Origin: Melioribacteraceae bacterium
GTDB taxonomy: Bacteria; Bacteroidota; Ignavibacteria; Ignavibacteriales; Melioribacteraceae
Reading direction: 5' to 3'
Assembly (NCBI GenBank): GCA_016927595.1
Contig: JAFGMI010000001.1
Span: forward strand, 1-44,110
Length of the DNA: 44,110 bases
A model generated the notes under the pieces. That model was not told the origin of the DNA and made no database searches. It worked only from the letters and a program-made list of their open reading frames with translations. Below are positions 9,092 through 16,015 of this stretch, piece by piece. A program made the translations under genes and the position numbers. The stretch's first letter is position 1; every line of letters starts with the position of its first letter.

Positions 9092-9730
9092 TCACTCAGC
9101 TTTAAGAGAGTGATAAGTGAAATTCATGAAATACCGAATCATCTCTTCCGGATCAACATCAAAATGGCTATCAAGAACGTGACCCTTCAATGTAAAAAGC
9201 TGAAGAATTCCCGACGTTTCACCCCATAAAAGCAGTGCGGTTTTTTTAGGATCAATATCTGCACGAATTGAGCCGTCGTCAATTCCCTCTTTAATCACAT
9301 TTATGAATAAATTCATAACATCTTTATTCTCGCTAAAAGCTTTAATTACTGTTCCCATTTGTAAATTGTCATTAATTTCTAACTGACTGAAAAATAACAG
9401 TGCCCGGTAATAGTTCGGATATTCTTTATTAAACTTAATGTAAGCTTCCCCAATTGCACGCGTCTTGCACAATCCGTTTGGTTCACCCGAAATTCCCTTT
9501 TCGAACAAATCCTTCAGAAGCCTCATCGCTTTTAATACTATCTCAAGATAAATTTCCTCCTTGCTTTTGAAATATATATAAAGCGTCCCTTTGCTTAATT
9601 CAGCTTCTGCGGCAACATCATCCATTGTCGCATTCGAAAAACCCTTAGAAAAAAACACTGATTCAGCCGCATGAATTATTTCCAGCCTCCGCTGCTCTTT
9701 CTCTCTCTCTCTTCTTTCAGCTATTCCCAT
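9092..9730 (-). CDS. TetR/AcrR-family transcriptional regulator of the efflux operon
   Basis: The 212-residue protein has the TetR N-terminal HTH at about residues 33-56 (MDDVAAEAELSKGTLYIYF), preceded by a basic arginine-rich segment. The all-helical C-terminal ligand domain (about 65-212) is divergent, as usual. It lies immediately upstream of the tolC-MFP-RND genes on the same strand, so it probably represses them and itself, with release by a pump substrate. AAGGA lies just before the ATG. Palindromic sites sharing TGAC/GTCA half-sites are found before this gene and before the tolC gene, supporting local autoregulation (inference). Confidence 0.9.
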   Translation of the reverse strand: MGIAERREREKEQRRLEIIHAAESVFFSKGFSNATMDDVAAEAELSKGTLYIYFKSKEEIYLEIVLKAMRLLKDLFEKGISGEPNGLCKTRAIGEAYIKFNKEYPNYYRALLFFSQLEINDNLQMGTVIKAFSENKDVMNLFINVIKEGIDDGSIRADIDPKKTALLLWGETSGILQLFTLKGHVLDSHFDVDPEEMIRYFMNFTYHSLKAE

Positions 9731-9746
9731 AAAATTCCTTTAATTG

Positions 9747-9768
9747 TGACTGTCGGTCATTTAATGAC
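9747..9768. promoter_or_regulatory. Candidate composite TetR operator upstream of tetR
   Basis: Two overlapping dyads share a half-site: TGACTGTCGGTCA (9747-9759) and the near-perfect GTCATTTAATGAC (9756-9768). Three TGAC/GTCA half-sites within 22 bp, only 17-38 bp from the tetR start, suggest that two repressor dimers could load here. Compare the single dyad at 9058-9072. Confidence 0.55.
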
Positions 9769-9851
9769 TGTAAAAATAGCCTATGCTTATTTAAAGCACA
9801 AGTTTAAATTCGCGTCACACAAATAATTTTTCCGATTATATAAAACGCTTT

Positions 9852-9890
9852 GATTCTGAGCGAAGTCGAAGAATGAAAGTCGAAGAATGA
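9852..9890. repeat. Tandem 14-bp repeat in an extragenic REP-like sequence
   Basis: AAGTCGAAGAATGA occurs twice back to back (9863-9876 and 9877-9890), preceded by GATTCTGAGCG. The unit TTCTGAGCGAAGTCGAAGAAT resembles a dispersed extragenic repeat that I recall from many Bacteroidota and environmental genomes. It lies between divergent genes with no coding content. Confidence 0.5.
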
Positions 9891-9935
9891 GTTAATTCTT
9901 AATAAATGCTTATCTTTAAGTATCTGGAGTAGATA

Positions 9936-10826
9936 ATGAAGCACTTTTTTGTTTTGCCATATATTTTTCTGATTTATATTTCGCTCACAAGCTGCGGTGA
10001 AGAAAAGCCGTTTCATGTTAAAGAGAGCATCACAGACGACATGGGTTACGAGCATAAATTTGAAAAAATCCCTCAACGGGTTGTAACACTTGCCCCGAAT
10101 TTAACAGAAATAATTTATGAGCTTGGAGCAGAGGACAAATTAATAGGAAATACAACTTACTGTAATTATCCACCGTCAGCCGATACGGTTGCAAAGGTCG
10201 GTGATCTTTTATCAATAAACTACGAAAAACTTGTTACACTTAATCCCGATCTCATCTTTATTACCGTCGAGGGAAATAATAAGGAGACTTTCGATAAAAT
10301 TAAATCCTTCGGATTAGATGTTTTTATTTCAAATCCAAGAAATTTTGAAGGTATTAAAAAGACATATCTGGACTTTGCGAAAATATTCAATCTTACTGAG
10401 CCGGCACTTCAAAAGATTAACGGCTGGAATGCTGTTGTTGATTCTATTAAACAGGCGTCTTCCAAACGCACGGGGTTTTTAACTTTATTTCTCGTAAGCA
10501 TTAAACCGATGATGGCTGCTGGTAAGAACACCTTCATAAACGAGTTTATTGAATTCAGCAATCTTCAAAACCTTGTGTCCGATTCAATAACTAACTATCC
10601 GTTTCTCAGCCGTGAAAAAGTACTCAAAAGCAATCCCGACATAATCATTCATACACAGCATGGTTATGATAATAACTTATCAATTGACGAACTATACCCG
10701 GAATGGGCAGATATTAAGGCTGTCCGGAATAATATGGTTTTTTACGTTAATCCTGACATTTACTTCAGACCGGGTCCCAGGTTTGTTGAAGCATTAAAAG
10801 ATTTGAATAGAATTATAGCTAACTAG
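9936..10826 (+). CDS. BtuF/FepB-like ABC transporter substrate-binding lipoprotein
   Basis: A 296-residue lipoprotein with signal ending LTSC (Cys20). It has the helical-backbone metal-receptor fold of Peripla_BP_2: RVVTLAPNLTEIIYELGAEDKLIG (about 49-72), a TTYCNYPPSA segment (about 73-82), a long backbone helix, and a C-terminal FRPGPRFVEALKDL. These match BtuF-like cobalamin or corrinoid binding proteins more closely than siderophore receptors, but the ligand is inferred. No permease or ATPase neighbours are present, so it must rely on genes elsewhere. GGAG sits about 7 bases before the ATG. I saw no cobalamin riboswitch in the short upstream gap. Its stop overlaps that of the convergent gene. 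Confidence 0.85.
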   Translation: MKHFFVLPYIFLIYISLTSCGEEKPFHVKESITDDMGYEHKFEKIPQRVVTLAPNLTEIIYELGAEDKLIGNTTYCNYPPSADTVAKVGDLLSINYEKLVTLNPDLIFITVEGNNKETFDKIKSFGLDVFISNPRNFEGIKKTYLDFAKIFNLTEPALQKINGWNAVVDSIKQASSKRTGFLTLFLVSIKPMMAAGKNTFINEFIEFSNLQNLVSDSITNYPFLSREKVLKSNPDIIIHTQHGYDNNLSIDELYPEWADIKAVRNNMVFYVNPDIYFRPGPRFVEALKDLNRIIAN

Positions 10827-11068
10827 TCCTCATCAATCATAAATTCATCTTCGGTTTCCGAGATTATAAAAAGCTTCGAACAAATTTCACCTTTAAACTT
10901 CCCGGTTTTTCTGCAGTTTTCGAAATTCTTTTTTACAGCTTCAATATTCACGGAATTATCTGCAATTCCGAATACTTCGAGCTCCTGTCCGCATTCAGTG
11001 CAGAATATTATATCTTTTTTATCCGGTATATCTTTTTCCAGTTCAGCGGGAGTGATTTTCTTCCTCAT
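10823..11068 (-). CDS. Small cysteine-containing protein, unknown function
   Basis: This 81-residue, charged protein has a CTECG knuckle (Cys23/Cys26) and two further cysteines downstream, which together could bind one zinc ion. I do not recognise a family. The start is well supported by AAGGAG about 8 bases upstream. Its 5' end overlaps the 3' end of the preceding membrane-protein gene by 26 bp, so the pair is probably co-expressed. The stop shares a CTAG with the convergent binding-protein gene. Confidence 0.65.
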   Translation of the reverse strand: MRKKITPAELEKDIPDKKDIIFCTECGQELEVFGIADNSVNIEAVKKNFENCRKTGKFKGEICSKLFIISETEDEFMIDED

Positions 11069-11384
11069 AATAAGACTCCTTTAATTCCCAGTGCATTCCT
11101 TCGCAGGGCAGTGAATCAACGGTTGGATGTTTATCGTGTTTCATACAGAGAACAGCTGATTTATCAAAATGTTTGCAGGAAGAACATAAAGTGTTGTTGA
11201 TTATTTCCTTGTTGGTTTCCATGAACAACTTATACTGAATAACAGCCGGATGAATTATAACGCCATAAACAGCCATTATTGCTATAATCCACCAGAATTT
11301 ATAATCGATGGATTCAAACAAAAACAGCAATGCAGGAATTACAATTGCTGTTCGTACCAATGTCCAGTATATTATTCTTCCCAT
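11043..11384 (-). CDS. Small membrane protein with cysteine-rich tail, unknown function
   Basis: The 113-residue protein has two transmembrane helices (about residues 6-23 and 30-47). A soluble tail carries CSSCKHF, then LC and PCEGMHW (four cysteines with interspersed histidines), which looks like a metal or Fe-S site. I cannot name the family. It overlaps the downstream 81-residue Cys-containing gene by 26 bp, and the two Cys-rich products may work together (inference). It is read divergently from the glycan cluster that starts at 11551. Confidence 0.65.
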   Translation of the reverse strand: MGRIIYWTLVRTAIVIPALLFLFESIDYKFWWIIAIMAVYGVIIHPAVIQYKLFMETNKEIINNTLCSSCKHFDKSAVLCMKHDKHPTVDSLPCEGMHWELKESYYEEENHSR

Positions 11385-11550
11385 TTGTATCGGCTTAAAT
11401 TATAACTAAAACTAACGAATGCGGAAGGTATTTTCAAGCTAATTGATTTCGACCTGACACGGATTTATTAAACAATCTGCAAATTGATTTTAGACGGATA
11501 TTACGCTAATTTTCATCTTCATATAAATTATAATCTTAAGGCGGTTTAAA

Positions 11551-12597
11551 TTGAGCGAAGAAAATCAGAAAGACGATAGCCAACATAGGAAACCCAGACG
11601 AAGATACTATTCGCGAAACAGATATTACAAGAAGAAAAATGTTCCAGACCAGGCGCAATCAGATAAATTTTCATTCCGAAAAATTTCAATTCTGATTCCT
11701 TTGTTAAATGAAGAGGAATCGATTGAACCATTATACAATGAAATTAAGAAGTCATTAACAAAAATTGATTCCGATTACGAAATATTATTTATAGATGACG
11801 GGAGCAGTGACAGATCCCTGGAAATTATAAAGAAGTTACAGAGCATTAATAATAAAATAAGATATATAAGTTTCAAGAAAAATTACGGTAAATCGGCTGC
11901 TTTACAGGTCGGCTTTAAAAGCTGCCGCGGCGATGCAGTAATTACTATGGATGCTGATCTTCAGGATGATCCTGCAGAGATTCCGAACCTGCTTAAAAAA
12001 CTGGACGAGGGTTTTGATCTTGTTTCGGGATGGAAAAAGAACCGACAGGATCCTTTTATTAAAAAGCACACATCAAAACTTTTTAATTATGCCACGAGAT
12101 TATTCAGCGGAATAAAAATTCATGATTTTAACTGCGGACTTAAAGCCTATAGATCCGATGTTATTAAGCGGGTTAATGTTTACGGAGAGCTTCACAGATA
12201 CGTACCTGTACTGGCAAAGTGGGAAGGATTTTCCGTTACAGAAATACCGGTAAAACACCATCCGCGAAGGTATGGAAAAACAAAGTTTGGCATCTCAAGA
12301 TTTTTCAAAGGTTTCGTCGACTTAATAACCGTGGTGTTCACAACCAGATATGTAAAACGTCCCATGCATCTTTTTGGCTTTCTAGGTGCTCTGGCATTTT
12401 TCCTGGGAATAGTTGTTAATGCATATCTTACGTGGGAATGGTTCAACGGAGTACCATTGAAAGACAGACCAGTTTTATTCTTAGGGATTTTATTGATTAT
12501 AGTAGGTGTACAGTTTTTTGCTGTGGGGCTGCTGGGCGAACTTATTGCTCATAATTTCCATGATGATAAAGAATACAACATTAAGGAAAAAAAATAA
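11551..12597 (+). CDS. GT2 glycosyltransferase, GtrB/dolichol-phosphate mannosyltransferase type
   Basis: The 348-residue protein opens with a basic tail (HRKPRRRYYSRNRYYKKK within residues 1-45) that lies before the usual fold. A GT-A domain follows with ILIPLLNEEESI, FIDDGSSD and the metal/nucleotide motif DADLQDDP. Two C-terminal transmembrane helices lie at about 270-295 and 308-332. Relatives transfer a sugar from a nucleotide donor to a polyprenyl phosphate at the cytoplasmic face. The TTG start at 11551 is supported by AAGGCGG about 8 bases upstream. It is the first gene of a plus-strand series ending with the amidotransferase. Confidence 0.88.
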   Translation: MSEENQKDDSQHRKPRRRYYSRNRYYKKKNVPDQAQSDKFSFRKISILIPLLNEEESIEPLYNEIKKSLTKIDSDYEILFIDDGSSDRSLEIIKKLQSINNKIRYISFKKNYGKSAALQVGFKSCRGDAVITMDADLQDDPAEIPNLLKKLDEGFDLVSGWKKNRQDPFIKKHTSKLFNYATRLFSGIKIHDFNCGLKAYRSDVIKRVNVYGELHRYVPVLAKWEGFSVTEIPVKHHPRRYGKTKFGISRFFKGFVDLITVVFTTRYVKRPMHLFGFLGALAFFLGIVVNAYLTWEWFNGVPLKDRPVLFLGILLIIVGVQFFAVGLLGELIAHNFHDDKEYNIKEKK

Positions 12598-12617
12598 TAG
12601 ATAAAGATTCATTATTA

Positions 12618-13646
12618 ATGTCTTACCGGTATTTATTTACTGTTATTATCCCGACCTTTAACAGAAGTGAAGAAATAAGCGAGCTTCTTAAATCGCTTTC
12701 TGAACAGTCGTTAAATCACGAAGAGTTTGAAGTTATAATTGTCGATGACGGCTCAGATGATAACACCGGATCTGTTGTTAACAATTTCATCAATTCTTCC
12801 GAAATTAATACCAGATTCTTAAAACAGGAACATAAAGGACCCGGCGAGGCTCGTAATTACGGTATGGATAACGCTCTGGGGGAATATATATTATTCATAG
12901 ATAGTGACTGTATTGCCGATAAAGACTGGCTGTTAAATATAAAAAAAACAGTTGTGGACAAAAAGCCAGCCGGATTCGGCGGTCCCGATAAAGTGCTTCC
13001 CGGTTTTTCACCAATGCAGAAAGCGATAGATTATTCAATGACCTCATTCATAACAACCGGGGGAATAAGGGGTCATTCAAGGAAAAAAATCTCAAAATAT
13101 TATCCGCGCAGTTTTAATATGGGCGTCCGTAATGATATAGTTAAAAAAATCGGCGGAATGAATAAACTCAGGCACGGTCAGGATATTGAATTTACAAACA
13201 GAATTATTAATACAGGCGAACCTGTTATCAGAATTGAAGACGCTGTAGTGTATCATAAGCGGCGTATTTCAATCAGAAAATTTTTCCGACAGGTTTTTAA
13301 CTGGGGTGTGGCACGTATAAACTTATACAAAATCGATAGTAAAATGCTTGAGCCCGTTCATTTTTTACCTGCTGCCGGAACAATATTCTTATTCGTAATT
13401 ACAGTTCTTACAATTATTTTACCCTCAGTCTTTATATGGTTTATTCTTGCCGGTATGCTGGTATTGTTTGCGATGGGAATTCACGGCGTAATAAAATATA
13501 AAGATCTAAGAGTTCTCATACTGATACCCGTGGTCGTTCCCACACAGATTGTCGGCTACGGTTCTGGTTTTATAATGGCTTTTTTAAGACGAATAGTCCT
13601 TGGTAAAGACGAATTTACCGGTTTTACAAAAAGATACTATAAATAA
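12618..13646 (+). CDS. GT2-family glycosyltransferase with C-terminal membrane helices
   Basis: A 342-residue protein with an N-terminal GT-A domain: VIIPTFNRSEEI (about 9-20), IIVDDGSDD (about 40-48) and the DxD-like FIDSDC (about 93-98). The acceptor-side motif HGQDIEFTNRI lies near 183-193. Two or three hydrophobic helices at about 253-320 anchor it in the inner membrane. It starts 21 bp after the previous gene. The specific sugar is not predictable. It likely extends the glycan assembled by this cluster. Confidence 0.87.
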   Translation: MSYRYLFTVIIPTFNRSEEISELLKSLSEQSLNHEEFEVIIVDDGSDDNTGSVVNNFINSSEINTRFLKQEHKGPGEARNYGMDNALGEYILFIDSDCIADKDWLLNIKKTVVDKKPAGFGGPDKVLPGFSPMQKAIDYSMTSFITTGGIRGHSRKKISKYYPRSFNMGVRNDIVKKIGGMNKLRHGQDIEFTNRIINTGEPVIRIEDAVVYHKRRISIRKFFRQVFNWGVARINLYKIDSKMLEPVHFLPAAGTIFLFVITVLTIILPSVFIWFILAGMLVLFAMGIHGVIKYKDLRVLILIPVVVPTQIVGYGSGFIMAFLRRIVLGKDEFTGFTKRYYK

Positions 13647-13739
13647 CAAAAAAGCAATTGTATTATGTGAGTTTAATTGTAGGTAGTATGATAATGAATT
13701 AGTTCAAATCGATATTTAATAACGAGAAACTTAACGTAG

Positions 13740-15011
13740 TTGAAAAAAGTGTTGATCATAACATACTACTGGCCGCCTTCCGGAGGTCCGGGTGTTCAGA
13801 GAGTATTAAAGTTTGCAAAATATCTTCCGCAATTCGGATGGATGCCGATAATACTTACGGTTGAAAAAGGCAACTACCCGGATTATGATAAATCGTTGAT
13901 GAATGAAATACCAAACGGCACAAAAGTTTATAAAACAAAATCGTTCGAACCATTTGAAATTTATAAATCAATGACAGGGAGAACCGGTTCAGATAGAATT
14001 CCAACATTCGAATTAAATAAAAAAAACAGGTTAAGTGCCGTTGAAAAATTATCAAGGTGGCTTCGTGCAAACGTATTTATCCCTGACGCTAAAATCGGGT
14101 GGACCAGGCACATTGAATCAGAAGGTTTAAAAATAATCGAAGAGGAAAAACCGGATATCATCCTAAGCTCATCTCCGCCTCATTCGCTGCAGATAGGGGC
14201 AATGAAACTGGCTCAGAAAAGTGGTGTTAAATGGGTCGCCGATTTCAGGGATCCCTGGACCAACGCATTCTGGCAAAAGGATCTTAAACGTTCGGGGTTT
14301 GCATTATCCAAAGACAGAAAGATGGAACACGATGTTCTTTTTAATGCTGATAAAGTTGTCGCCGTCAGCAGTACTATTGCTTCCATGTTTGAGATAATTG
14401 CTTCGAACAAAACCAGGGTAATAACCAACGGTTTTGATCCCGAAGATTTTCAGACTGCAAAGGTAAAGCGGGATAAGTTTACTATTACATATACGGGTAC
14501 ACTGGGTGAATCTCAGAAAATCGACAACTTTATAAATGCTATAAACGGATTGAACGATTCAATTAAAAATGAGATTGAAATAAATTTCTTCGGTTCGTTC
14601 CACCCATCCATTTTAAGCTTGCAGGACAAATGTAGAAATATAAATTTTTATAACAGCATACCACACGATCGGGCTGTTCCGGAAATAATTAATTCCGACA
14701 TTCTACTTCTGGTTATCCCATACGCTAAAGAAAATAAGGGAATACTTACGGGAAAGTTGTTTGAGTATATGGCAACCGGAAATTTCATACTTGGAATAGG
14801 TCCGGTCAGCGGCGAAGCTGCATCCATTCTTAATGAATCAGGAAGCGGTAACATGTTCGATTACGGTGATGATCTTGGCGAAATAATTTTAAGTAAGTTC
14901 AATGAATGGAAAAACGGCATCGGATTTTCAGCCGACAAGGAAAAGATAAATCGTTACTCGAGAATAAACACGACGAGTCAGCTTATTAATGTTTTCGAGG
15001 AGCTTATATGA
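13740..15011 (+). CDS. GT4-type (GT-B fold) glycosyltransferase
   Basis: The 423-residue protein starts with the signature ITYYWPPSGGPGVQRVLKFA (residues 6-25) of a large group of GT4-like enzymes in polysaccharide clusters. The N-terminal Rossmann domain is followed by a C-terminal donor domain with ITYTGTLG (about 243-250) and the acidic/Gly region near KGILTGKLFEYMATGN. The start is TTG; no closer ATG would preserve the motif. The stop overlaps the next ATG by 4 bp (ATGA), which couples it to the C5-epimerase. Confidence 0.86.
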   Translation: MKKVLIITYYWPPSGGPGVQRVLKFAKYLPQFGWMPIILTVEKGNYPDYDKSLMNEIPNGTKVYKTKSFEPFEIYKSMTGRTGSDRIPTFELNKKNRLSAVEKLSRWLRANVFIPDAKIGWTRHIESEGLKIIEEEKPDIILSSSPPHSLQIGAMKLAQKSGVKWVADFRDPWTNAFWQKDLKRSGFALSKDRKMEHDVLFNADKVVAVSSTIASMFEIIASNKTRVITNGFDPEDFQTAKVKRDKFTITYTGTLGESQKIDNFINAINGLNDSIKNEIEINFFGSFHPSILSLQDKCRNINFYNSIPHDRAVPEIINSDILLLVIPYAKENKGILTGKLFEYMATGNFILGIGPVSGEAASILNESGSGNMFDYGDDLGEIILSKFNEWKNGIGFSADKEKINRYSRINTTSQLINVFEELI

Positions 15012-16012
15012 AATTAAAAAAAACAATATTTATGCTGTTTAAGATCATAAGTGATATTACCAGTACCAAAGAACCGTATAAAATTGCTTATGATGTGCAG
15101 TCTGAGAACTTGAGAGAGTATTATTTTCTGTTCGAAGAGAATCCGCGTAAATTGAATAAACTGATAACAGATTTCGATAAATATGGTATTCCGGTAAACA
15201 ACGCTTATATAGATGTTGCTAAACCGAAAACTCATTATTACCCCATTACTATTGGTCAGTACGGTCTGGCGGTTTTTCATACTTATTTAAAGACCAAATC
15301 CGCCCAAAAGAGAAATCACTTTCTCAGAATTGCAGATTGGTTTTACGCCAATAGAATTGAAGATTCAAAATTAGGTACTTTCTGGCTTACAGATATTCCG
15401 AAGCCTGAGTATAACATACGCGTTCCCTGGAAATCAGCATTTGCCCAAAGCAGGGCAATCTCAGTTCTTTTGCGGGCATGGCAGATCACGGGGGATAAAA
15501 AATATCTGCAGACCGCATCATCATCACTAATACCTTATACGTTCGATTACAATAACGGTGGTGTTTCAGCATTTACAAAGCATGGTAAGTTTTACGAGGA
15601 ATATGTGGCAACGGAACCAACGATGGTACTTGACGGTCATATTTTTTCAATGCTGGGATTATACGATTATTTTCGTGCAGTACCGAAGAATATTGAATTG
15701 AGTTATAATAAGCTTGCAAAGAATTTATTCGACGAGGGGGTAATTTCGCTGATAAATTGGCTTCCGGAGTATGATTTGGGTTACTGGCTTCGGTTCAACA
15801 TGTGCAGAATGAGTCACTATCCCGATATCGATCCGTGTACAATTGGTTATTTTAGATTAGTGTGTTTGCAACTGAAGCTGCTTCTTAAAATTACAGGCAA
15901 ACAAGAAATAAAGAATTTTCTGGAAAAGATTAAAAATTATGATAATGCAAAAAATATAATCAGAATGTACCCGGTAAAATATAAAGCGTTAAAACAATTA
16001 AACAGGTTATAG
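15008..16012 (+). CDS. D-glucuronyl C5-epimerase C-terminal domain protein
   Basis: This 334-residue protein lacks a signal peptide and matches the all-helical C-terminal catalytic part of glucuronyl C5-epimerases (Glce_C, PF06662). Visible features are a YYPITIGQYGL segment (about 77-87), the helical repeat WKSAFAQSRAISVLLRAW, and the hallmark EPTMVLDGHIFSMLGLYDY (about 203-221). An aromatic-rich DLGYWLRFN (about 255-263) follows. The family converts GlcA to IdoA in a polymer. GAGGAG lies directly before the ATG, which overlaps the preceding glycosyltransferase stop. It probably edits a uronic acid in the cluster's glycan; the substrate is inferred. Confidence 0.85.
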   Translation: MKLKKTIFMLFKIISDITSTKEPYKIAYDVQSENLREYYFLFEENPRKLNKLITDFDKYGIPVNNAYIDVAKPKTHYYPITIGQYGLAVFHTYLKTKSAQKRNHFLRIADWFYANRIEDSKLGTFWLTDIPKPEYNIRVPWKSAFAQSRAISVLLRAWQITGDKKYLQTASSSLIPYTFDYNNGGVSAFTKHGKFYEEYVATEPTMVLDGHIFSMLGLYDYFRAVPKNIELSYNKLAKNLFDEGVISLINWLPEYDLGYWLRFNMCRMSHYPDIDPCTIGYFRLVCLQLKLLLKITGKQEIKNFLEKIKNYDNAKNIIRMYPVKYKALKQLNRL

Positions 16013-16015
16013 AAA

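Noticed and set aside
9770-9935. Possible cobalamin riboswitch upstream of the BtuF-like gene
   Set aside because: The gap is short, no B12-box-like or kissing-loop sequence is visible, and the space is filled by the tandem repeat and tetR operators.
9804-10076. 90-codon minus-strand frame over the start of the BtuF-like gene
   Set aside because: It is antisense to the lipoprotein signal and the conserved N-terminus and has no family support.
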